Shown here piece after piece: positions 57,031 to 64,000 of a DNA stretch of 64,000 bases. A model generated the notes under the pieces. It was not told the DNA's origin and made no database searches. It worked only from the letters and a program-made list of their open reading frames with translations. This stretch comes from an uncultured Prochlorococcus sp. (GTDB lineage: Bacteria; Cyanobacteriota; Cyanobacteriia; PCC-6307; Cyanobiaceae), in NCBI RefSeq assembly GCF_902626525.1, contig NZ_CACOFR010000003.1, positions 81,815-145,814 on the forward strand, written 5' to 3'. The translations under genes were made by a program, and so were the position numbers. The stretch's first letter is position 1; every line of letters starts with the position of its first letter.

Positions 57031-58661
57031 AAATTAAAACCATAAATACTTTTTGAACTGACATTAAAATAATTAGTTGGAGTAATGGAGTAAATATTAA
57101 TTTTTTCATACTTTTTTTTGAATATAGCAAAAATACTTTCTACCTCTTGATTTCTTATATCTCCTTTTGGATAACCATCAAATCCGGCAAGTATAATATT
57201 ATTTACATCAGTCGCTCCTAATGTAGCTAAGGCATAAGCTAATGCAATTGGGGAAGGAATAGTACAGTAATTTTTTAATGATTCCATAGTGCTTCGCTCA
57301 ATTTCTAAACCATAATCTAATACTCTATTATTTTTAAGTTTAAGTTTTATTTTTTCTGGAAGCATAGAATAAGGAGTTATTATTAATTGATTTAAAAATT
57401 CAAATGAATTGTTATCTGCAAGTAATCTCATTGGATGTGCAAATACTCTCGCATCAATTAATTCTTGGTTTATGTAGGACTTAGAATTTATTCCAATTAC
57501 ATATAAATTTTCATTGGATATAAATTCCTCTAATTTATCTTTAAAGTTTAAAATTCCTTCACTATTCCCGAGCAATAAAATTTTTTCTTGTTTGATTTTA
57601 TTTTTTGGAGCATCTTGACCTCTTGGTTTACCCTCAAAAAAAGTCCTAGCTTTTAATAATTTATGAGAATTAAATGTTCTAGATTTGTCATTCTTTAAGT
57701 AATCAATTGCTCCTATTATTTCTGCTGTGCTATATCGAGAATCAGTAAGCATTGTTTGTATAAATGAGGGGTGAATTTTATATTTTGCAGATAAGAAATA
57801 AAATCTATTTTTACCCCATTTATGTTTCTCTTTTAATTTTTCGAACCATTTCTTTGAATGGTTTATTAATGGAATTATATTTATTTTTTCCCTATATTTT
57901 GGGGTTAGAGAAATTAAAAGCTCCTCAATGTCTGTGTTGCCTGGGCCACGACCCATCCCTAATATTGTCGCGTCTAGCCAAGTGCTTCCCATGCTAATTG
58001 AACTTAAGGTATTATCAAGTGCTCTACCAAGATTATTATGTGCGTGAATTCCAATATCAAAATTTGTTTCTTGAGCTAAAATTTTTAATTTACTATTATA
58101 TTCAATTGAGTCCATACTTCCAGTACTATCTGCCAAATAAATAGCAGATAAAGATAGTTTTTTTATACTATTAGCTATATTTCTAAGATTTTTAAAATCT
58201 AAAAAAGCTCCATGCATAATATTTATGCAAATTTCAAAACCTTTTTCTTTAAGTAATTGGTAAACAACTTTTGCTATATCAATTTCTTCGTAAGTACATG
58301 CAAGCCTTATGATATCAACTTTTGAGTTGTTGCTTTCAAAAGGAAATAATCTATTTATTTTATTTTTGATTTCATTATGGTTTTCAAATTCTTTTATATT
58401 TACCATAACAGCTATTTTTAAATTTTTGCTATCAAATTTCTCTAAAAAATCATCTCTTGTAAATGCTAAGGGACCTTTATATTGGTCATTAATTAAAGAT
58501 CTAAAGCCTAATTCTAATATATCGATATTACAGCTTCTGATTACATCAATATGTTCTCTAATAAGATCAATATCAAAATCCCAATTATTGTAATAACCTC
58601 CATCTCTGAGGGTACAATCAAGAATCTTTAAAGATTTTTTATTTTCTTCTTTATAATTCAT
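57027..58661 (-). CDS. DRE-TIM aldolase fused to a GT42/DUF115-like domain
   Basis: Residues 1 to about 340 are a DRE-TIM metallolyase barrel, like 4-hydroxy-2-oxovalerate aldolase and HMG-CoA lyase. The motif DCTLRDGG (residues 15-22) and the metal pair His206 and His208 in GIHAHNN are present, with GMGRGPGNT downstream. Residues about 358-544 form a second domain with ILLLGNSEGILNF, VIGINS and SPIALAYALATLGATDVN followed by LAGFDGY. The last pattern resembles the GT42 sialyltransferase or DUF115 fold. Aldol addition of pyruvate to an aldehyde would give an ulosonic acid, which the next gene could activate with CMP. This substrate is inferred; an activity in the second domain is not shown. 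The frame is the first gene of the operon. Confidence 0.85.
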   Translation of the reverse strand: MNYKEENKKSLKILDCTLRDGGYYNNWDFDIDLIREHIDVIRSCNIDILELGFRSLINDQYKGPLAFTRDDFLEKFDSKNLKIAVMVNIKEFENHNEIKNKINRLFPFESNNSKVDIIRLACTYEEIDIAKVVYQLLKEKGFEICINIMHGAFLDFKNLRNIANSIKKLSLSAIYLADSTGSMDSIEYNSKLKILAQETNFDIGIHAHNNLGRALDNTLSSISMGSTWLDATILGMGRGPGNTDIEELLISLTPKYREKINIIPLINHSKKWFEKLKEKHKWGKNRFYFLSAKYKIHPSFIQTMLTDSRYSTAEIIGAIDYLKNDKSRTFNSHKLLKARTFFEGKPRGQDAPKNKIKQEKILLLGNSEGILNFKDKLEEFISNENLYVIGINSKSYINQELIDARVFAHPMRLLADNNSFEFLNQLIITPYSMLPEKIKLKLKNNRVLDYGLEIERSTMESLKNYCTIPSPIALAYALATLGATDVNNIILAGFDGYPKGDIRNQEVESIFAIFKKKYEKINIYSITPTNYFNVSSKSIYGFNL

Positions 58662-58888
58662 ATCATGTGATAATAATTTAGAATTATTTATTCTGCCTTA
58701 TTTTCCTAATATTACTTAACTTATTCTATATTAAGTTGATAGATAATTTAAATTTTAACCTTTTTTAAATTATTTTTTTTTACACATAAATTTATGATTT
58801 TGCAAGCCCGCAATATTTCAAAAATGATTATTATTTAAAAATTAGCTTATTAAATAACTTAGAATGTTTACTACTGAATAATAATCTG
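58662..58888. promoter_or_regulatory. Divergent intergenic region between the aldolase operon and the PtmE-like gene
   Basis: The 227-base spacer separates two operons that read away from each other, so it should hold both promoters. It is extremely AT-rich, which hides the -10 and -35 elements; I cannot pick any with confidence. There is no gene. Confidence 0.35.
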
Positions 58889-59947
58889 GTGTTTCTTTCG
58901 GATAAAGAATGTTGTAGTGTCAAAATACTCCAAAATGCGACTATTAAGGAGGCAGTAGAGATACTAGAAAAAAGTAATTTAAAAATAGTATTGGTAATTA
59001 ATCAAGATAATATTCTTAAAGGTACAATCTATGATGGTGATATTAGAAGAGCCTTATTAAAAGGACTTACTTTAAATTGCAAAATTGATAAAGTTATGTC
59101 AAGAAATTATATAAAGGTTTCTAAGCAAGTTACCTATAAAGAGGTTAAGGAAATAATGCAGAAAAATTCAATTTTGCATATACCTGTTACTGATGTGGAA
59201 GATAAACTTTTAGGTCTACATGTCTTGGATAATTATTCTTTTGAAAAAGATTCAAAAAAATATCCAAATTCTGTGCTTTTAATGGCAGGAGGCAGAGGGA
59301 AAAGATTAATGCCTTTAACTGAAAACTGTCCAAAACCCTTAATTAAAATTAATGGAAAACCTTTACTAGAGATTATATTAGAGAAATGTATAAAAGTAGG
59401 TTTAAGAAACTTTTATATTTCAGTTCATTATTTATCTGATCAAATTATAAATTACTTTGGCAATGGAGAAAAATGGGATATTTCTATATCTTACTTACAT
59501 GAAGAGAAACCTATGGGCACTGCTGGTGCCTTAAGCTTATTACCTAAAACAATTAGTCATCCATTATTAATAATGAATGGTGATATTTTAACTAAAATCA
59601 ATATTCCTCAGTTTCTTGAATTTCATGAAAAAAATTGTGCCGATATTACAGTTGCAGGAAGTGAACACTATTACACGAGTCCATATGGAGTTGTAGAGGT
59701 AGAGGGTATAAATTTTAAATCTATAGTTGAAAAACCTACTTTTAAAAACTTTATAAATGCTGGCATTTATATAATTAATCCATCAATTATGAAAAAATTA
59801 AATAACGAAGAATACCTAGACATGCCCGATCTCTTAAATGAGCGATTAGGGGATAATTATAAAAAAGTAGTTTACCCAATACATGAGTATTGGCTGGATA
59901 TTGGCCGCATTGATAGTCTTAATAAGGCAAAAGATGAGTGGGAATAG
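58889..59947 (+). CDS. CBS-domain nucleotidyltransferase, PtmE-like (glucosamine-1-phosphate guanylyltransferase)
   Basis: The 352-residue product has two CBS repeats in the first 115 residues (ILQNATIKEAVEILEKSN, TIYDGDIRRALLKG, MQKNSILHIPV) and an NTP-transferase domain (about 125-352) with SVLLMAGGRGKRLMPLTENCPKPLIKING, IMNGDILTKI and DIGRIDSLNKA. The CBS plus nucleotidyltransferase layout is that of Campylobacter PtmE, which makes GDP-glucosamine in the legionaminic acid route. It starts with GTG. It is the only pathway gene on the plus strand here; LegB- and PtmA-like genes lie on the minus strand to its right. Mannose-1-phosphate guanylyltransferase is an alternative. Confidence 0.85.
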   Translation: MFLSDKECCSVKILQNATIKEAVEILEKSNLKIVLVINQDNILKGTIYDGDIRRALLKGLTLNCKIDKVMSRNYIKVSKQVTYKEVKEIMQKNSILHIPVTDVEDKLLGLHVLDNYSFEKDSKKYPNSVLLMAGGRGKRLMPLTENCPKPLIKINGKPLLEIILEKCIKVGLRNFYISVHYLSDQIINYFGNGEKWDISISYLHEEKPMGTAGALSLLPKTISHPLLIMNGDILTKINIPQFLEFHEKNCADITVAGSEHYYTSPYGVVEVEGINFKSIVEKPTFKNFINAGIYIINPSIMKKLNNEEYLDMPDLLNERLGDNYKKVVYPIHEYWLDIGRIDSLNKAKDEWE

Positions 59948-60015
59948 TAAAAATAACTTTTTAAGTCCTAAGTTGGAAATATTAAAAATGTAAAAAATTT
60001 TTGTTTTTGCATAGA

Positions 60016-61803
60016 TTATTTGTTATTTATTATTTTATTTATTACTGAGGAAGCTGAATCAATATTATACAAACTAAGTTCGCTAAAAAGTTCTTTTGAA
60101 TTTCGTGAAATTTTACTATTAAATTCATTATAACTTGATTGAATTGAAATAGACTTAATTAATTTTTCACCATTGAAAGTTAATTTTTTTATAGTTGATA
60201 AAATTTTATCATTTTTTTTCTTATTAAAGAAAAAATATGAATCATTAAAGAATTTTTTATTTTCACTAAAAAAGATAATTGGTTTATTAAAAGAAAATGC
60301 TGCTTTTATTGCTGCCCCTTGAAAGCCTAGAGATATAATAAAATCAGAGTAATAAGAATTTGAAAAATTAGCTTTTTCTTGTGAGATATAAATTAAATTT
60401 GAATTCTGAATATGTTGGTTTAAAAAGCCATCTCTTTTATTGTGCACTAATACTATTTTTTCAAGCTTTGATATTTTGAGAGAATATAAGCAAGAAATTA
60501 CATCTTCCTCTTTTATATGATAATTGAAACCATATAAGCTATCGAAAATTGATATTTTTAATCTTGAAGATTTATATTTTTTAAGATCTAATTTATTAGT
60601 TGAATTTTTTTTATTTTTGCTTTGTTCTCTTGCGAATTCGATTTGTGGACATAAAGCATTTTTGATTTCCACATTTTCACTTTTTAATCTTTTTACTGCT
60701 TTATATTGTTCGCATCTTTGTGAACCGAATGTAATAAGATAATTTGGATTTCTTATAAGGTCAATTTGAGAATTGCCAGGGTAATTTTTATTAACAGGAA
60801 AACCCATAGAAAAATCATAGAAAATTGAAACTACATTAGTATCTCTACATGCTTGAAATAGTATATTTTCATGCTTGAATGAAATATAAGAACAAACTAT
60901 ATATTTTAGTTTCAATGAATTTATTGTATTGATGCAACAAAAATAATAAATTTTACAAGAAATAATTTCTAAAATTTCACTCAAAAGATTATGTTGAATA
61001 ATTTTAAAAATATTATTTCTAAAAATATTTATACTAAAAATAAGTACATTAGAAATTAGATTAAGCTTGTTTTGATTACCATAAATATACATCGATAAAT
61101 AATCTAAACTTACGAATTCATTTGAGTTAGATAAATCTTTTGTTAATTTAAAATATGCTTGTGATTTTTTAAGATTTTTATGATGAATAAATCCTTTATT
61201 AGAATTATTAAATGTATTAAATTTTTTTGTTTTAAGGAATGGTTTGGTAAAAGAACTTTTATCAATTGATAAACTTTTCCAATCAAAATCTAAATCTTTT
61301 GAGGGTTTAATAATAACAGAGATTTTATTAATCTTAATTTTAATTAAGTATTTTCTTAAATAATATCTTTTGAATAATTCATCAACAATTTTATTACCGC
61401 TAGAACAACAGTGAAAAATAAAATTACTTTTAGGTATAGATTTTAAGTTGATTTCAACTAATGATATTAAATATCTAATGTTAATACAATTTTGGGCCTC
61501 ATCTGGGATACCAAAGATATCATTAGTTTTTAATTTAAGGATTTTCCTATAATATCTTTTCGCAACCAATATAAAATGAAATGCGAGATATTCAAAATCT
61601 TCAATTTCTGCAATTGAGATATCGGGATATTTTTTTTTACAATGAAAATCAAATCTTTTAGTTCCTAAAATATTTTTTAAACTTTTTTCATTTTTAAAAA
61701 ATTCAATTATTAATTTAATTATTAGATTAAGATTATAACAGGAATAAATTACTGGAGTATTTTGGTTGTTGCGCTTATTATTTTTATAAATCTTTTTTAT
61801 CAT
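60016..61803 (-). CDS. Large protein of unknown function, possible glycosyltransferase
   Basis: A 595-residue, lysine- and asparagine-rich protein with no clear membrane helices. The N-terminal half has no known motif. The C-terminal half contains a segment IISLGFQGAAIKAAFSFNKPIIFFSENKKFF that has the shape of the nucleotide-binding end of GT-B glycosyltransferases or capsule polysaccharide transferases. I do not recognise the family. It converges on the PtmE-like gene and precedes the LegB-like gene in the leftward set, so a role in adding the acid sugar is possible. Confidence 0.6.
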   Translation of the reverse strand: MIKKIYKNNKRNNQNTPVIYSCYNLNLIIKLIIEFFKNEKSLKNILGTKRFDFHCKKKYPDISIAEIEDFEYLAFHFILVAKRYYRKILKLKTNDIFGIPDEAQNCINIRYLISLVEINLKSIPKSNFIFHCCSSGNKIVDELFKRYYLRKYLIKIKINKISVIIKPSKDLDFDWKSLSIDKSSFTKPFLKTKKFNTFNNSNKGFIHHKNLKKSQAYFKLTKDLSNSNEFVSLDYLSMYIYGNQNKLNLISNVLIFSINIFRNNIFKIIQHNLLSEILEIISCKIYYFCCINTINSLKLKYIVCSYISFKHENILFQACRDTNVVSIFYDFSMGFPVNKNYPGNSQIDLIRNPNYLITFGSQRCEQYKAVKRLKSENVEIKNALCPQIEFAREQSKNKKNSTNKLDLKKYKSSRLKISIFDSLYGFNYHIKEEDVISCLYSLKISKLEKIVLVHNKRDGFLNQHIQNSNLIYISQEKANFSNSYYSDFIISLGFQGAAIKAAFSFNKPIIFFSENKKFFNDSYFFFNKKKNDKILSTIKKLTFNGEKLIKSISIQSSYNEFNSKISRNSKELFSELSLYNIDSASSVINKIINNK

Positions 61804-61859
61804 ATTAATTTAGAGTGATTTTATGGAAGTTTATAAAATATTTCATATGCCAACATTAA

Positions 61860-62858
61860 CTAAATCTGATATGAATTTTTGGAATTATATCTTTCCAAGT
61901 TAGAAGGGTCAGTAAACCAATCGATAGTAATTCTCAATCCTTTCTTAAAACCATTAAGATCTCCAAATTCTGGTTCCCAGTTAGTTAATTTTTTTAGTAA
62001 TGAATTATCACCAAATAATCTCTCAACTTCTGAATTTTTTGGCCTTAAACGATTTTCTTCACTTTTAATAGTTATTTCTACATTCATTATTTTTGCAATG
62101 AGTAATGCTGTTTCTTCTATAGAAATTTCAAAATTACTTGCTGAATTTATTATTTTTCCAATAACTATTTCGTTATTTAGAAGTTTAACAAATGCCGAAC
62201 AAGTATCGCTGACGAAATTAAAGTCCCTAGTGGGTGATATCTTTCCTAATTTTATTTCTTTTTTACCACTTGCGATTTGCGTGATGATTGTTGGAATTAC
62301 AGCTCTATTACTTTGTCTAGGTCCATAAGTATTAAATGGTCTTAAAATTGTAACTGGAGTATTAAAACTTTTCCAAAAACTTGTTGCAATTTGATCTGCA
62401 GCTATTTTACTTGCTGAATATGGAGATTGACCAACAAGTGGGTGGCTTTCATTAATCGGAACAAATTGCGCTGTTCCATAAGTTTCAGAGGTAGATGTAT
62501 GAATTACTTGCTTTATATTTAAATCTTTTGCGGCTTGCAAAATATTTAATGTCCCATGCACATTAGTATCGATATAACTAGCAGGAGCAATATAACTATA
62601 AGGAATTGCAATCAAAGCCGCTAGGTGAAATACATGAGTACAATCTTTCATGGCTTCTTTAACGCAATTAGTATCTCTTATATCTCCTAAAAAAAATTCT
62701 ATATTTTCGATAATTTTTGCAGGTAAAGTATCTAACCAACCTTTACTTCCATATGAATTATAAATACAAAAAGCTTTTACTTTATAATCATTTTGAATTA
62801 GCTTTTCCACTAAATGTGAGCCAATAAATCCATCAGCGCCAGTTACTAAAACTTTCAT
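61860..62858 (-). CDS. legB: LegB-like NDP-N-acetylglucosamine 4,6-dehydratase
   Basis: A 332-residue extended SDR. It begins VLVTGADGFIGSHLVEKL, has HLAALIAIPYSYIAPASYIDTN, TSTSETYGTAQFVP, PYSASKIAADQIATSFW (Tyr and Lys), and RPFNTYGPRQSNRAVIPTII. These segments fit LegB, which makes the 4-keto-6-deoxy intermediate from GDP-GlcNAc in legionaminic acid synthesis. dTDP-glucose dehydratase is the main alternative. Preceded on the same strand by the PtmA-like gene. Confidence 0.9.
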   Translation of the reverse strand: MKVLVTGADGFIGSHLVEKLIQNDYKVKAFCIYNSYGSKGWLDTLPAKIIENIEFFLGDIRDTNCVKEAMKDCTHVFHLAALIAIPYSYIAPASYIDTNVHGTLNILQAAKDLNIKQVIHTSTSETYGTAQFVPINESHPLVGQSPYSASKIAADQIATSFWKSFNTPVTILRPFNTYGPRQSNRAVIPTIITQIASGKKEIKLGKISPTRDFNFVSDTCSAFVKLLNNEIVIGKIINSASNFEISIEETALLIAKIMNVEITIKSEENRLRPKNSEVERLFGDNSLLKKLTNWEPEFGDLNGFKKGLRITIDWFTDPSNLERYNSKNSYQI

Positions 62859-63040
62859 AAATAGTTTCTAAAATATTCTTAATTAATTTATCTTTTTAAC
62901 TTCATTAATATTATCATTTTGCAAGTTATTAGTACATTGCAAAGAATTTTTCTCAACTAAGTTAATTAGATTTCTAATTGATTAATATAAAACTTTATTT
63001 AATAAAATTAATTGTCAAAAATAAAAATAATTTTGAAATT

Positions 63041-63847
63041 TCACCAAACCCCCCATCCACCATCAACAATTATATTCTGCCCAGTAACCCAAGAGGATAA
63101 ATTTGTTGAAAGATAAATAGCTGCACCTACAATATCACTCTCTGATCCCATTCTTTTTAAGGGTGTTTTTTCAATATAACGTTTTACAAATTCTTCAGGT
63201 TGGTCTCTGAAAATACCACCTGGAGAAATTGAATTTACTCTTATTTTTGGAGCTAAAACTGTTGACATCCATCTTGTTAGTTGCAAAAGACCCGCTTTGC
63301 TTACTGAGTAAGCAGCTGGATTATTCAATTTAGTATTTTCATATATAGATAAATCTGGCCCGTATATTCCATAAATTGACCCCACATTAATAATTGATGC
63401 GTTAGATGATTTCTCTAATAATTTTTTATTCTTTTGTATTATCTGAAAAGAAGCTGAAAGGTTAACTTCAATTGCTCTCCTCCAAGTATCTAAAGATTGA
63501 TTTTCTAGAGAAGTTGCCCATCCATCTAAATTTGATGATCCTACAAAAGCAGCATTGTTAATTAATATATCTAGACAATTAAAACGGTCCTCAATAAAAG
63601 GTCCTATTTTTGCAATATCCTTTGGAGATTCTAAATCACAAAAAATTGAATATACTTTATTTTTAAATTTTTCGTTTAATTTATTTTTAAATTTAATTAG
63701 ATCTGAATTTGGATGGTCAAGAAGTATTAGATTGCAATCCATTTCTGCAAAAGCAAAAGTTAATGCTTGTCCTACATGCCCAGAAGCGCCTGTAATTAGA
63801 CAAGTTTTTCCCTTTATATCTAACATTTCTTCTACTTTTAATGTCAT
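63041..63847 (-). CDS. PtmA-like short-chain dehydrogenase
   Basis: A 268-residue classical SDR. It has LITGASGHVGQALTFAFAE (NAD(P) site), NNAAFVGSSNLDGWA, the catalytic Ser in NVGSIYGIYGPD, and AAYSVSKAGLLQLTRW (Tyr and Lys). The NNAA, YGIYGPD and GGWGVW details match PtmA, found next to ptmB in the legionaminic acid locus of Campylobacter. The start can be ATG 63847 or 63826. It lies 28 bases after the CMP-sugar synthetase gene. Confidence 0.85.
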   Translation of the reverse strand: MTLKVEEMLDIKGKTCLITGASGHVGQALTFAFAEMDCNLILLDHPNSDLIKFKNKLNEKFKNKVYSIFCDLESPKDIAKIGPFIEDRFNCLDILINNAAFVGSSNLDGWATSLENQSLDTWRRAIEVNLSASFQIIQKNKKLLEKSSNASIINVGSIYGIYGPDLSIYENTKLNNPAAYSVSKAGLLQLTRWMSTVLAPKIRVNSISPGGIFRDQPEEFVKRYIEKTPLKRMGSESDIVGAAIYLSTNLSSWVTGQNIIVDGGWGVW

Positions 63848-63875
63848 TAATTTACTTTAAAACTCACATAAGAAA

Positions 63876-64000
63876 CTATCTTAAAGAATTTTTATCAAAA
63901 ATCAAATCTTTTCTTTTTTTTATTAAATGTTCAGCAACTGTAAAATCATATTTATCATCTATATCTAAAGCTCTTTCTTTGGGAATTATTACCCCTTTAA
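63876..64000 (-). CDS. CMP-nonulosonate cytidylyltransferase, C-terminal end (cut by window edge)
   Basis: Only the last 40 residues are inside the window. They read GVIIPKERALDIDDKYDFTV and then AEHLIKKRKDL, a pattern typical of the C-terminus of NeuA/LegF/PtmB, where ERxxDIDxxxDFxxAE is conserved. The protein would activate a sialic or legionaminic acid with CMP. It precedes the PtmA-like gene as in known ptmAB pairs. The rest lies beyond the right edge. Confidence 0.75.
   Translation of the reverse strand, partial: KGVIIPKERALDIDDKYDFTVAEHLIKKRKDLIFDKNSLR

Larger units (their letters stand above)
38718..64000. other. Cell-surface glycan gene island
   Basis: From gmd to the right edge nearly every gene is for nucleotide-sugar synthesis, glycan assembly, transfer or sugar-acid activation. 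A+T content looks higher than in the core genes on the left, with many runs of six or more A or T, and intergenic gaps are longer. A tRNA-Ala lies inside. Such blocks are typical of the variable surface islands of Prochlorococcus; the right boundary is outside the window. Confidence 0.8.

Noticed and set aside
38718..64000. Transposase, integrase or CRISPR genes in the island
   Set aside because: None was seen by reading the translated frames; no direct repeat array with regular spacers was found.

Overview
The window is AT-rich cyanobacterial DNA that most resembles a high-light-adapted Prochlorococcus. This is inferred from the very low GC, the compact gene spacing, the nickel superoxide dismutase with its own maturation peptidase, the Ftn2/ZipN division protein, the group 2 sigma factor, cyanobacterial LexA and ThiD2-ThiE type proteins, and the frequent TTG starts. 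No database search was run, so the species is not proven.

Positions 1-38713 are mostly core genome. In order it holds: argD (partial), tRNA-Leu(CAA), two tiny overlapping membrane peptides, murA, a TrmH/SpoU methyltransferase, lpd, trpC, a nickel cluster (NicO-like permease, SodX-like peptidase, sodN), an FKBP isomerase, lnt, mnmA, the NAD(P)HX repair enzyme, a sigma factor, pdhA, ftn2, ffh-rpsP-phoH, a Bax-inhibitor-like protein, era, an in-frame trmD-ispF fusion, larB, thiS/thiE, ribF, surE, pheS, nadK, cobL, ribD, ftsH, argF, manC and lexA. The lexA promoter carries two SOS-box-like direct repeats.

From about 38718 to the right edge the window becomes a cell-surface glycan island. It is even richer in A+T, with long homopolymer runs and longer spacers. 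A leftward block (49079 to 38718) encodes a nucleotide-sugar epimerase, a nucleotide-sugar dehydrogenase, an ABC flippase-like exporter, a glycosyltransferase, an EpsG/Wzy-like membrane protein, a FlaA1/WbpM-type dehydratase, an initiating sugar-phosphate transferase and GDP-mannose 4,6-dehydratase. A short rightward block follows: FkbM methyltransferase, tRNA-Ala(GGC), a second EpsG/Wzy-like paralogue, an epimerase and a glycosyltransferase.

The last part, 54303-64000, looks like ulosonic acid chemistry. One module is a tight three-gene operon: a DRE-TIM aldolase fused to a GT42/DUF115-like domain, a KdsB-like cytidylyltransferase and a HAD phosphatase. The other module resembles the GDP-linked legionaminic acid route: a CBS-containing PtmE-like nucleotidyltransferase, a LegB-like dehydratase, a PtmA-like reductase and the end of a PtmB/NeuA-like CMP-sugar synthetase cut by the window edge. 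Together they suggest one or two nine- or eight-carbon acidic sugars on the cell surface. The aldolase operon is the best candidate for an undescribed pathway.
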